In this document: piece by piece, positions 1 through 6,475 of the stretch
How positions within the stretch are numbered: the first letter of the stretch is position 1
Layout: every line of letters begins with the position of its first letter
From: Syntrophaceae bacterium
GTDB lineage: Bacteria; Desulfobacterota; Syntrophia; Syntrophales; UBA2210
Direction of reading: 5' to 3'
Assembly: GCA_030619435.1 (NCBI GenBank)
Contig: JAUXBI010000081.1
Location: 1-7,443 of the forward strand
DNA length: 7,443 nucleotides
Translations under genes and position numbers: made by a program
The notes under the pieces: generated by a model
Seen by the model: only the letters and a program-made list of their open reading frames with translations
Database searches by the model: none
Told to the model about the DNA's origin: nothing

Positions 1-564
1 CTCCGGATCTCCTTTGGGTGGAGGTATGTTATGTACGATTGCTTCAAGAATCTCTTCAACTCCTGTTCCTTCTTTTGCCGAGCAGGGAAGACTCATGTAA
101 GGGTCAAGCCCGAGTTCCGAATCTATCTGTTCCATTACCTTGTCCACGTCAGCCGAGGGAAGGTCAATCTTGTTGATCACAGGGATAATTTCCAGATCGT
201 GCTCCATGGCCATGTAAAGATTCGCGACAGTCTGTGCCTGAACCCCCTGCGCGGCGTCGATGAGCAGAAGAACCCCTTCACATGATGCGAGAGACCTTGA
301 AACCTCGTAGGAAAAATCAACATGGCCCGGGGTGTCTATAAGGTTGAGTATATAGTCTTTGCCGTCCCTGCTCCGGTAGGGGAGGGTGATGGCCTGGCTC
401 TTTATGGTAATTCCCCGTTCGCGTTCGATATCCATGCTGTCAAGGATCTGATCCTTGAAATTGCGGTCATCAACCACACCGCTGTATTGAATCATCCTGT
501 CAGCCAGAGTGGACTTGCCGTGATCTATATGTGCTATTATGCTGAAATTGCGTATATTTTTCAT
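1..564 (-). CDS. lepA: Elongation factor 4 (LepA), N-terminal part, cut by window edge
   Basis: Ribosome-bound translational GTPase (EF4/LepA) that acts on the translating or assembling 30S/70S ribosome. The reverse strand reads 188 codons without a stop from an ATG at 564-562 to the window edge, so the C-terminal two thirds lie outside. All five GTPase motifs are present: G1 AHIDHGKS (residues 11-18), switch I RERGITI (48-54), G3 DTPGH (77-81), G4 NKID (131-134) and G5 SAK (162-164). The start [20 protein letters not shown] is the usual LepA beginning, which separates it from EF-G and TypA. It lies 64 nt downstream of adk on the same strand, with a strong hairpin in between. The only Shine-Dalgarno-like sequence (AGGAAGG) lies inside that hairpin, about 13 nt from the ATG, which is unusually far. 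Identification is secure; how it is expressed is uncertain. Confidence 0.96.
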   Translation of the reverse strand, partial: MKNIRNFSIIAHIDHGKSTLADRMIQYSGVVDDRNFKDQILDSMDIERERGITIKSQAITLPYRSRDGKDYILNLIDTPGHVDFSYEVSRSLASCEGVLLLIDAAQGVQAQTVANLYMAMEHDLEIIPVINKIDLPSADVDKVMEQIDSELGLDPYMSLPCSAKEGTGVEEILEAIVHNIPPPKGDPE

Positions 565-572
565 AATAAGAG

Positions 573-605
573 AAAAGCCTTCCTGCACGTATGAGGAAGG
601 CTTTT
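573..605 (-). terminator. Perfect 12-bp hairpin between adk and lepA (terminator or translational control)
   Basis: The arm AAAAGCCTTCCT (573-584) is exactly complementary to AGGAAGGCTTTT (594-605), with a 9-nt loop. On the minus strand the 3' arm ends in TTTT followed by the pyrimidine-rich CTCTTATT and then directly the lepA ATG, so it could terminate transcription coming from adk. On the plus strand it also ends in a T-rich stretch, so it may work both ways. The 3' arm in the minus-strand RNA contains the only purine-rich ribosome-binding candidate for lepA. If the lepA message reads through the hairpin or starts upstream of it, the structure would mask that site. A TATAAA box lies just upstream on the minus strand without a convincing -35. 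Terminator versus control element cannot be decided here. Confidence 0.6.
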
Positions 606-628
606 ATACAATTTTATTGGAATTTTTA

Positions 629-1300
629 CTATCCTAATTTTTCAAGGAGTTCTTCACTGACCTCTTTGACTCCGGGCAGACCGTCAACCCCTATTACCGT
701 TACTCTCTCTTTGAAATAATTGACGGCGGCGGTGGTTCCCGTCTCCGTGTCATAATAGATATTGTGTCTCTTGCCTATCGCCCCCTCATCCTGGTCATCA
801 GCCCGGGCGCTCAATTCTCCGCCGCAGACACGGCACACAGCGGTTCCGTCTTTTTCGGCCGGCTTGATGGCGTCGATATATATGTTATTGGGATGATTGT
901 TGTCATTCGCGCAGAGCCTCCGGCCCATGATCCTGTTTTTGGAGGTCTGTCTGTCCAATAGTATCTCGATTACGTAATCCAGCTTTATGCCTTCCTTCTC
1001 CAGCGCGTCATACAGGGCCTCTGCCTGAGCCAGATTTCTCGGGAAACCGTCCAAGAGCCAGCCGTCCTTGCAGTCATCTTCCTTCAGGCGATTCAGTATC
1101 ATGGGAACCGTAATTTCATCCGGCACCAGTTCACCCTTGTCTATATATCCCTTTGCCTTAATGCCGAGTTCTGTTCCCCCGGAGATGTTTTCTCTGAAGA
1201 TAACACCTGTCTCGATATGAGGTACGCCGAACTTCTTCTGAACGATCGCGCCCTGCGTTCCCTTGCCGCTTCCATTAGGTCCAAAAATCAAAATATTCAC
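629..1300 (-). CDS. adk: Adenylate kinase with Zn-type LID domain
   Basis: Cytosolic enzyme catalysing ATP + AMP to 2 ADP, setting the adenylate balance and feeding ADP to ATP synthesis. 223 residues, normal for a long-LID adenylate kinase. Motifs: P-loop GPNGSGKGT (7-15), DGFPR AMP/core motif (84-88), the LID starting after GRRLC (126-130), and CRVCGGELSARADD (156-169) with the conserved R and DD. The LID has one Cys at 130 plus the C156/C159 pair. The classical first CxxC pair is replaced by C130 followed by an Asn-rich stretch containing H136, so a Cys3His zinc site is likely (inference). The start is GTG at 1300-1298, preceded by AAAGGAG with 9 nt spacing, which is a good ribosome binding site. 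It sits between the MBL-fold gene (114 nt upstream) and lepA on the same strand, rather than in the common secY-adk-infA ribosomal-protein context. Confidence 0.96.
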   Translation of the reverse strand: MNILIFGPNGSGKGTQGAIVQKKFGVPHIETGVIFRENISGGTELGIKAKGYIDKGELVPDEITVPMILNRLKEDDCKDGWLLDGFPRNLAQAEALYDALEKEGIKLDYVIEILLDRQTSKNRIMGRRLCANDNNHPNNIYIDAIKPAEKDGTAVCRVCGGELSARADDQDEGAIGKRHNIYYDTETGTTAAVNYFKERVTVIGVDGLPGVKEVSEELLEKLG

Positions 1301-1414
1301 TATCTTAATCTCCTTTCAGGATGTTTGTAAAAGTATTGACCCCACAACTTTCTTGCCTTGTTGCCGGAGCAAAAACCTTATAAGGGATTATCCCGATTAT
1401 CGCAAGGATAAAAG

Positions 1415-2308
1415 TTACTTCCCCTCGGCCACGACCTTGACCTGCGCTCGCAGGTTCAGCAGGAAAGACGTCTTGTCCTGCTGCATCAGTACTGTCTCGT
1501 CATAAATCTCACCGAAGATGGTTTCCACTACCTTCTCCCTGTCGCCGTTGAACCGGTCGAGGCAGTCATCGATGCTTTTCTTGAATGACACGGTCGTTTC
1601 GATAGAAGCCCTCAAATATCTGCCGATGTCATCCCCGGTCAGTATATTCCTGTGGCCCAGTGCCAGGATATCCATATCCAGAGCGGCCAGTTTTTCGAGG
1701 GAGGTTATATAATCGCTGTAGCTCGATGAAAACTGCGGATTTATACCGTTGTTGTGGAAGACCCCCGCCGCTTCTCCCGCTATCACGGTTTTGATCCTCG
1801 GTATGTAGTAAGATAGAGAATCTTTGGTGTGGCCGGGCGTTTCAATGATACGCACCGTCCATCCTTCTCCGAAATCCAACTCGTCACCATCCTTCAAAAG
1901 CAGGTCAATCTTCACCGGGTTGAAAGGGATGTCCGCCTCATTTCCGATGAGATCCCCGAAGACCTTCGCAAAATTGCTGTTTAGCGTGCGCATCATTTCC
2001 ACAACGCTCGGTTTTTGCAATATCTTCGCGGCATGGGCGGTTGCTCCTATTTTGAGACCCGGTATCTTTTCCTGAAGAAAGGGAATAGCGCCGCAGTGGT
2101 CATAGTGCGAGTGTGTCAGGAGGAGATACCCCAGGGTGTCCGTTCTGCCCAGGTACTTTTCGATATCTCTCAGGTAGTAAGGCCCCATGACCGCCACACC
2201 CGCGTCAAATAGTACGGGCGTTGCGCTTGCCAGGAGGAAAGCAGGCAGAAAATGATATCCTGTAGAATAAAGGCCGTCACATATCTTTCCGGTTTGTTCT
2301 AATATCAT
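1415..2308 (-). CDS. MBL-fold metallo-hydrolase
   Basis: Metallo-beta-lactamase-fold hydrolase, probably cytoplasmic, since no signal peptide is seen. 297 residues. The HxHxDH metal motif THSHYDH occupies 65-71, the third metal His is in ETPGH (His160), and the last His is in ALGH (His219). The position that normally carries the bridging Asp (usually GD) reads AGEA, with Glu179, an atypical ligand. The first about 220 residues form the MBL core. The last about 75 are predicted helical and charged, as in LACTB2-like or glyoxalase II-like members. The substrate cannot be assigned: thioesterase, glyoxalase II-like and nuclease activities all occur in this fold. The ATG at 2308 has AGGAGG 6 nt upstream. 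A TTGACA-17-TAGAAG promoter lies ahead of it, so it probably heads the minus-strand group MBL-adk-lepA. It is divergent from the AOR genes, and a shared role with them is possible but not shown. Confidence 0.9.
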   Translation of the reverse strand: MILEQTGKICDGLYSTGYHFLPAFLLASATPVLFDAGVAVMGPYYLRDIEKYLGRTDTLGYLLLTHSHYDHCGAIPFLQEKIPGLKIGATAHAAKILQKPSVVEMMRTLNSNFAKVFGDLIGNEADIPFNPVKIDLLLKDGDELDFGEGWTVRIIETPGHTKDSLSYYIPRIKTVIAGEAAGVFHNNGINPQFSSSYSDYITSLEKLAALDMDILALGHRNILTGDDIGRYLRASIETTVSFKKSIDDCLDRFNGDREKVVETIFGEIYDETVLMQQDKTSFLLNLRAQVKVVAEGK

Positions 2309-2359
2309 GAAAATCCTCCTGTTGAGCGCGGATGAAACAACGGTAAAAAACGCTGCTAC

Positions 2360-2388
2360 CTTCTAAGAGATAATGTCGATTATGTCAA
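2360..2388 (-). promoter_or_regulatory. Sigma70-type promoter for the MBL-fold gene
   Basis: On the minus strand a perfect -35 TTGACA (2388-2383) is followed after 17 bp by TAGAAG (2365-2360), which matches the -10 consensus at 4 of 6 positions. The predicted start would fall about 45 nt upstream of the MBL-fold ATG, ahead of its strong ribosome binding site. A short direct repeat ATGTC flanks GATT in the spacer/-35 region (plus-strand 2373-2387), but no operator can be named. Confidence 0.5.
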
Positions 2389-2400
2389 GCTGTTGCCGTA

Positions 2401-2507
2401 GTTAAATAGGGACAGCGCCTTTTTTTTAGATGAAATTTTCATCAAAGGGATAAATATGATTCTCGACAGAAAACTAACCGAAAAAAGAGGCGCTGTCCCT
2501 ATTTAAC
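2401..2507. mobile_element. 107-bp inverted-repeat element (MITE/REP-like, non-autonomous)
   Basis: The left end begins GTTAAATAGGGACAGCGCCT (2401-2420). The right end (2488-2507) is its exact reverse complement. After one mismatch, six more T/A pairs extend each arm to 27 bp with 26 matching. Between the arms lies about 53 bp of AT-rich DNA containing a smaller hairpin, GATGAAA-T-TTTCATC (2429-2443). There is no coding capacity and no clear target-site duplication: the bases just outside are TA on the left and AA on the right. From memory, sequence of the type AAATAGGGACAGCGCC recurs around REP-associated Y1 tyrosine transposase genes in deltaproteobacteria and related anaerobes, so a non-autonomous relative of such an element is the best guess. 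It lies in the divergent intergenic region, where its folded RNA could also insulate the two transcription units. Confidence 0.7.
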
Positions 2508-2605
2508 AATCAACAGAATCATTCATCACGCAGGGTCATATAAAGCTTGATATTATACATTGCAATGCATGAAAGCAGTGGTGTAAAATGCCGACAAAAA
2601 AGGAC

Positions 2606-2623
2606 AAAAGGAGTCGTCTGGTG
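2606..2623 (+). promoter_or_regulatory. Ribosome binding site and GTG start of the ferredoxin subunit
   Basis: AAAAGGAG (2606-2613) sits 7 nt before an in-frame GTG at 2621. The upstream in-frame ATG at 2588 has only a poor GGTG four bases before it. The GTG start also places the first cluster Cys at residue 11, which is usual for this family, whereas the ATG would add an 11-residue Lys/Arg-rich leader. No convincing sigma70 promoter is visible between 2508 and 2587. A 10-bp palindrome, CATTGCAATG (2558-2567), lies there and could be an operator, but this is speculative. Confidence 0.6.
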
Positions 2624-3034
2624 AGACTTGCGGTATTGGAAACAGAAAGATGTATCGGCTGTCAGAGCTGCATGTTTGCCTGCTCAAGAAAGCACGGAGA
2701 GGCGGGGCTTTCCGCGTCCTGTATCGGTGTAAGATCGATCGGGGGGATGGAAAGGGGATTCACTGTGATTGTATGCAGGGCATGTGAAGATCCTCCCTGC
2801 GCGAAGGTGTGCCCAACACAGGCCCTTACACCGAGAAAGGGAGGCGGGGTGCATATTGACACGGATAAGTGCATTGGTTGTGGCTACTGCCGGGATGCCT
2901 GCATTATCGGAGCGGTGTTCTGGGATGACGAGATAAATAAGCCGGTGATATGCGTCCACTGCGGTTACTGCGCGGACTTTTGTCCTCATGGAGTGCTCGG
3001 ATTGCAGAAGAAGGAGGCCAAAAATGCTAAATAA
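2621..3034 (+). CDS. Polyferredoxin electron-transfer subunit (four 4Fe-4S) of AOR-type enzyme
   Basis: Small iron-sulfur subunit of the HycB/DmsB/AorA type, expected to pass electrons between the tungsten/molybdenum subunit encoded next door and a further carrier. From the GTG at 2621 it has 137 residues. Sixteen cluster Cys fall in four groups: C11/14/17/21, C52/55/60/64 (CRACEDPPC, the longer spacing typical of this family), C84/87/90/94 and C111/114/117/121, enough for four [4Fe-4S] clusters. One further Cys lies at 34. There is no signal peptide or membrane segment, so the complex should be cytoplasmic. An ATG at 2588 would give 148 residues but has no good ribosome binding site. The gene overlaps the next by 11 nt and carries its AAGGAGG within its own last codons, a sign of translational coupling. 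Similar ferredoxin subunits accompany AorB, BamB, WOR5 and YdhV-type proteins. Which of these it serves is not settled. Confidence 0.9.
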   Translation: MRLAVLETERCIGCQSCMFACSRKHGEAGLSASCIGVRSIGGMERGFTVIVCRACEDPPCAKVCPTQALTPRKGGGVHIDTDKCIGCGYCRDACIIGAVFWDDEINKPVICVHCGYCADFCPHGVLGLQKKEAKNAK

Positions 3035-4799
3035 TGATCCCCTTGCGAATATACTCTATATTGATCTTTCAAAAAGGACATTTAAGGTTAAAAAGAGACG
3101 CGATCTCTTTGAAAAATACATGGGAGGCACAGGTGTCGCTACAGCGCTTCTGCACGAAGAATGCCCTGAAGGTTCTGATCTCCTGGGACCGGACAATCCC
3201 ATTATATTTGCCGTAGGTCCGTTGACGGCCCTGTTCCCGCTTGCTTCGAAGACTGTCGCAATGTTCAAGTCCCCACTGACCGGAAATCTTGGTGAGAGCC
3301 ATTGCGGGGGCAGAAGTGCCGTCGCGGTTCGTATGGCCGGATATGGCGCTATCGTTATAAAGGGCACGAGCAGTATGCCGGTGTATCTTTCCATTGATGG
3401 TAATCAGGTCTATTTCCGCGACGCCTCTTCACTGTGGGGTATGGGGAATTTTGCCACGGGGCGTATCATCAGAGAAAATGAAACAGGGGCCGGCCTGAGA
3501 ACGATCATGCGTATCGGCAGGGCGGGCGAAAATCTCGTTTCATACGCGTGTGTGACATCAGAGACCTACCGGCACTTTGGCAGGTTGGGACTGGGAGCGG
3601 TTTTTGGAAGCAAAAAGCTCAAGGCACTCGTGGTTTCAGGGAAGTCATCCCTGCCGGTTTCCAACAATAAGACATACAAGAAGATATACGACGAAGTGTA
3701 CAAAGCGGCCGTGGAATCCCCCGTAATGAAGAAGTATCATGATCTTGGTACCGCGGAAAACATAATGCCGCTTAATGATTTCGGAGGCCTTCCCACACGC
3801 AACCTCAAAGAAGCACGCTTTGAAGGCGCCTCCGGAATATCGGGTGAAACCTTCGCGGAACACTATCTGGGAAGACGGCTTGCATGTTCTCACTGCCCGG
3901 TGGGATGCATACATATCGCCGCGCTCAGGGAACCCTATGAAGATGAAGCATATTTCTATAAAACCTCCATGATATCCTATGATTATGAACCCATATATTC
4001 TCTCGGTTCCATGTTGGGCATATCCAGTGCGACCGACTTCCTGAAACTTATGGACAAGGTGGAAGCGTGGGGGATGGACGCGATGAGCCTCGGCGTTATC
4101 CTGGCCTGGGTTACTGAAGCTCAGGAGAAGGGCCTTATCACGGAAGGGGAGACCATGGGGGTCAGGCTTGAATGGGGATGTGTGGAAGAATACATAAAGG
4201 CGGCCGGGTATATTGTAAGCCAGCCGAATGATTTTTACATGGCCCTTGCGCGGGGCGTTGAACACGCGGCTTCCATATATGGAGGTGAGGACTTTGCGCT
4301 GGCCTTCGGAGGAAACGAAATGCCCGGATATCACACCGGGCCAGGCGCCCATCTGGGCGTTCTTATAGGCGCCCGTCACAGCCATCTGGATAACGGGGGA
4401 TACGGGATAGATCAGAAAACCCTTGTCAATCAGAAGATGAAACCGGAGGAGCTTGTCGACACCCTTCTTGAAGAAGAGAGATGGCGACAGGTGCTGTCAA
4501 GCCTGGTTGTCTGCTTCTTCGCGCGGGGGATCTATTCACCCGAACTCGTTGCCCGGCTGCTTGCCGTCGCGGGTTTTGACCTGTCCACGGATGACCTGCA
4601 GCGGATCGGCAGAGAAATTCACAGCGAAAAATACCGGTTCAAGATAAGAGAAGGGTTCGCTACGGATAGTGTAAGGATACCGGAAAGGATATTTGAAACT
4701 TCCTCTCCCATAAGCTGGCTGAATGAGAACTACCTTAAAGAAGCGCTCAAATATGCGCAGAAAACCATCTCGAAAGAAATAAACACTCCATTTCTATGA
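3024..4799 (+). CDS. Aldehyde ferredoxin oxidoreductase (AOR) family tungsten/molybdenum catalytic subunit
   Basis: Catalytic subunit of an AOR-family oxidoreductase, which uses a bis-pterin tungsten (or molybdenum) centre and one [4Fe-4S] cluster, typically interconverting aldehydes and carboxylic acids with low-potential electrons. 591 residues, normal for the family. Visible features: GGTG (34-37), the N-terminal domain stretch GPLTALFPLASKTVAMFKSP (65-84) and CGGRSAVAVRMAG (94-106), RAGEN (166-170), cluster Cys C288/C291/C295 with the distal fourth Cys probably C497, GMDAMSLG (350-357), and the segment GARHSHLDNGGYGIDQK (449-465). E322 in DYEP and H452/H454 are candidate active-site residues by analogy with Pyrococcus AOR (inference). 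The ATG at 3024 has AAGGAGG 6 nt upstream; an ATG at 2988 in the same frame lies inside the ferredoxin gene and is rejected. Translationally coupled to the ferredoxin. No flavin subunit or pterin-synthesis gene is in view. Substrate unknown; WOR5- or YdhV-like alternatives, or a BamB relative, are possible. Confidence 0.93.
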   Translation: MLNNDPLANILYIDLSKRTFKVKKRRDLFEKYMGGTGVATALLHEECPEGSDLLGPDNPIIFAVGPLTALFPLASKTVAMFKSPLTGNLGESHCGGRSAVAVRMAGYGAIVIKGTSSMPVYLSIDGNQVYFRDASSLWGMGNFATGRIIRENETGAGLRTIMRIGRAGENLVSYACVTSETYRHFGRLGLGAVFGSKKLKALVVSGKSSLPVSNNKTYKKIYDEVYKAAVESPVMKKYHDLGTAENIMPLNDFGGLPTRNLKEARFEGASGISGETFAEHYLGRRLACSHCPVGCIHIAALREPYEDEAYFYKTSMISYDYEPIYSLGSMLGISSATDFLKLMDKVEAWGMDAMSLGVILAWVTEAQEKGLITEGETMGVRLEWGCVEEYIKAAGYIVSQPNDFYMALARGVEHAASIYGGEDFALAFGGNEMPGYHTGPGAHLGVLIGARHSHLDNGGYGIDQKTLVNQKMKPEELVDTLLEEERWRQVLSSLVVCFFARGIYSPELVARLLAVAGFDLSTDDLQRIGREIHSEKYRFKIREGFATDSVRIPERIFETSSPISWLNENYLKEALKYAQKTISKEINTPFL

Positions 4800-4869
4800 G
4801 AACGCGCAGTCATTTTCGTTTCGTATTTTCACCGCAACTCCCGGATTTGTAAAAAAGTGACGAACCATT

Positions 4870-6168
4870 ATGAATATTTGTATGTTCACCAACACATATC
4901 TTCCTCATATCGGAGGTGTAGCCCGTTCCGTAGCCTCTTACGCGGAGGATCTGCGAAAAATGGGGCACCGGGTTCTGATTATAGCCCCTACGTTCGCTGA
5001 AGAGGTGGAAGGTGAAAGAGAAGAAGACGTTCTCAGGGTACCGGCAATACAAAATTTTAACGGCAGCGACTTTTCCATGCGCATCGCCGTTCCGTTTCTG
5101 ATCGCCAATAAGATTGATGAATTTCAGCCCGACATTGTTCACAGTCATCATCCCTATCTGCTTGGGGACTCGGCTATGAGAGCGGCACGACGGCGAAACC
5201 TGCCACTCGTGTTCACCCACCATACGCTGTATGAACAATACACCCATTACGTGCCGTTGGATTCAAAGGCCATGAAGCAGTTCGTAATCAGTCTTTCCAC
5301 CCAGTATGCCAACCTCTGCCAGCGGGTAGTGGCCCCCAGTCACAGTATTGCAAATCTCCTGCGCGAGCGTGGTGTTATAATCCCTATCGAAGAGATTCCC
5401 ACGGGAGTGGACTTATCTTTTTTTAAAAGCGGCAGAGGTGAGAGATTCCGGCAGGCCCATGCTATCGATGCAAAGGAACGGGTTATCGGACATGTGGGAC
5501 GGCTGGCACCCGAAAAGAACCTGTGCTATCTGGCCGAGGCGGTGGCCTCTTTTCTGAATCATCATACCGGTGTGTTCCTGATCGTGGGCGCCGGGCCAAG
5601 CGAAGAAAATATTCGCCGGATTTTTCACAAACATCAGATGGAAAAACGTCTGATCCTGGCGGGGCAACATTCAGGGCAGGCCCTTGCCGACGCTTACCGC
5701 GCCATGGACCTTTTTGTGTTTGCATCTAAAAGCGAGACCCAGGGTATGGTCTTAACTGAGACCATGGCGGCCGGCCAATCGGTTATCGCCTTGGACGCCT
5801 CAGGCGTGCGGGAAGTAGTTACGGAAGGTCTCAATGGGCGCCTTCTGAATGCCGAGGCACCAACAGAGATCTTTGCGGAAACCATACATGATTTTTTTCA
5901 AAATCCCGAACGCGCCGAACAGTTCCGGCAGGAGGCCCTCAGGACGGCAGAAACCTTCTCACGTGAATCATGTGCCAAAAAGATGGTGGAAGTGTACAGA
6001 TCCATGCTGCGGGAGCATAAACAGGCTTCAGGAACACCACAGGAGTTTCTCGACTGGGATAAGCTGATCAGGTCATTAAACGTTGAATGGCAACTTATTT
6101 CGGAAAAAGCCGCGGCAACAGTGAACGCTTTTATCGAAAGCACAGGGAAACAGCACAAGCCGGACTAA
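4870..6168 (+). CDS. GT4-family glycosyltransferase, diacylglycerol glucosyltransferase-like
   Basis: Retaining glycosyltransferase of the GT-B fold, family GT4. 432 residues. The N-terminal domain has the glycine pair in LPHIGGVARS (11-20), the acceptor-side HSHHPYLLGD (91-100) and the THHT.YE..THYVP block (117-129), which resembles bacterial 1,2-diacylglycerol 3-glucosyltransferases. The donor domain has HVGRLAPEKN (208-217, with R211 and K216 as expected nucleotide-sugar contacts), GAGP (240-243) and the EX7E motif E289-E297. It probably adds a sugar from a nucleotide donor to a lipid acceptor at the cytoplasmic membrane face, but the substrate is inferred from resemblance only. No transmembrane segment is seen. 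Residues about 385-432 form a C-terminal charged extension beyond the usual domain end. The ATG at 4870 is needed for the first beta strand (MNICMFTNTY); its ribosome binding site is weak (GTGA, 9 nt spacing). It follows the AOR gene by 70 nt and may be cotranscribed, with no evident functional tie. No terminator is evident after it. Confidence 0.9.
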   Translation: MNICMFTNTYLPHIGGVARSVASYAEDLRKMGHRVLIIAPTFAEEVEGEREEDVLRVPAIQNFNGSDFSMRIAVPFLIANKIDEFQPDIVHSHHPYLLGDSAMRAARRRNLPLVFTHHTLYEQYTHYVPLDSKAMKQFVISLSTQYANLCQRVVAPSHSIANLLRERGVIIPIEEIPTGVDLSFFKSGRGERFRQAHAIDAKERVIGHVGRLAPEKNLCYLAEAVASFLNHHTGVFLIVGAGPSEENIRRIFHKHQMEKRLILAGQHSGQALADAYRAMDLFVFASKSETQGMVLTETMAAGQSVIALDASGVREVVTEGLNGRLLNAEAPTEIFAETIHDFFQNPERAEQFRQEALRTAETFSRESCAKKMVEVYRSMLREHKQASGTPQEFLDWDKLIRSLNVEWQLISEKAAATVNAFIESTGKQHKPD

Positions 6169-6217
6169 CCCATCGAGGCACGCTACCCATAAAATCAAAT
6201 CTTTACAGTTCATTTGG

Positions 6218-6246
6218 TTGTTGATATATTTCAATTTAAATAACAT
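6218..6246 (+). promoter_or_regulatory. Possible promoter of hicB
   Basis: TTGTTG (6218-6223) and TAACAT (6241-6246) are separated by 17 bp in an AT-rich stretch about 28 nt upstream of the hicB ATG. Both boxes are imperfect matches to sigma70 consensus. No clear palindrome for HicB autoregulation was found nearby. Confidence 0.3.
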
Positions 6247-6274
6247 TTAACTACAAATTCTTACGGGAGCTCAA

Positions 6275-6475
6275 ATGAAATATCGTGTCTTAATTGAGCA
6301 AGACGAAGATGGCATGTTTGTTGCTGAAGTGTCGGCATTGCCCGGGTGTATTTCACAAGGCCGTACTCGGGAAGAAACTTTGCAGAATATCCAGGAAGCA
6401 ATTGCCGCATATTTGGAAAGCTTGAAAGCTCATGGCGACCCAATACCTCAAACCACCCCCCACATCGCCGAATAA
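6275..6475 (+). CDS. hicB: HicB-type antitoxin (toxin partner broken)
   Basis: Small HicB-fold antitoxin that would normally bind and neutralise the HicA mRNA interferase. 66 residues. The hallmark segments are the N-terminal strand MKYRVLIEQDEDGMFVAEVS, the ALPGCISQGRTREET turn (21-35), the helix LQNIQEAIAAYLESL (36-50) and HGDPIP (53-58). There is no separate DNA-binding domain, as in short HicB proteins. GGGAG 5 nt before the ATG is a good ribosome binding site. The usual acidic C-terminal tail seems short: the reading frame ends at a TAA that is out of frame within the remaining hicA sequence. The deletion that destroyed hicA may therefore also have replaced the last residues of HicB. Its function without a toxin is unclear; it may protect against HicA elsewhere or be decaying. 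Confidence 0.88.
   Translation: MKYRVLIEQDEDGMFVAEVSALPGCISQGRTREETLQNIQEAIAAYLESLKAHGDPIPQTTPHIAE

Noticed and set aside
322..594. Plus-strand 90-codon frame
   Set aside because: Antisense to lepA, whose five GTPase motifs are unmistakable.
1371..1409. Possible terminator after the MBL-fold gene
   Set aside because: On the minus strand weak 4-bp stems (CCTT/AAGG and GGGA/TCCC) precede TTTTT, but the fold is poor and cotranscription with adk is equally likely.
2988..3023. Longer start for the AOR catalytic subunit at ATG 2988
   Set aside because: It would add 12 basic residues encoded within the ferredoxin gene; the ATG at 3024 has an ideal ribosome binding site.
3645..4385. 246-codon open frame on the minus strand
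   Set aside because: It lies fully inside the AOR catalytic gene, has no family resemblance, and is a shadow of that gene's codon bias.
4810..5247. 145-codon minus-strand frame over the glycosyltransferase start
   Set aside because: No recognisable domain and no ribosome binding site; overlaps a confident gene.
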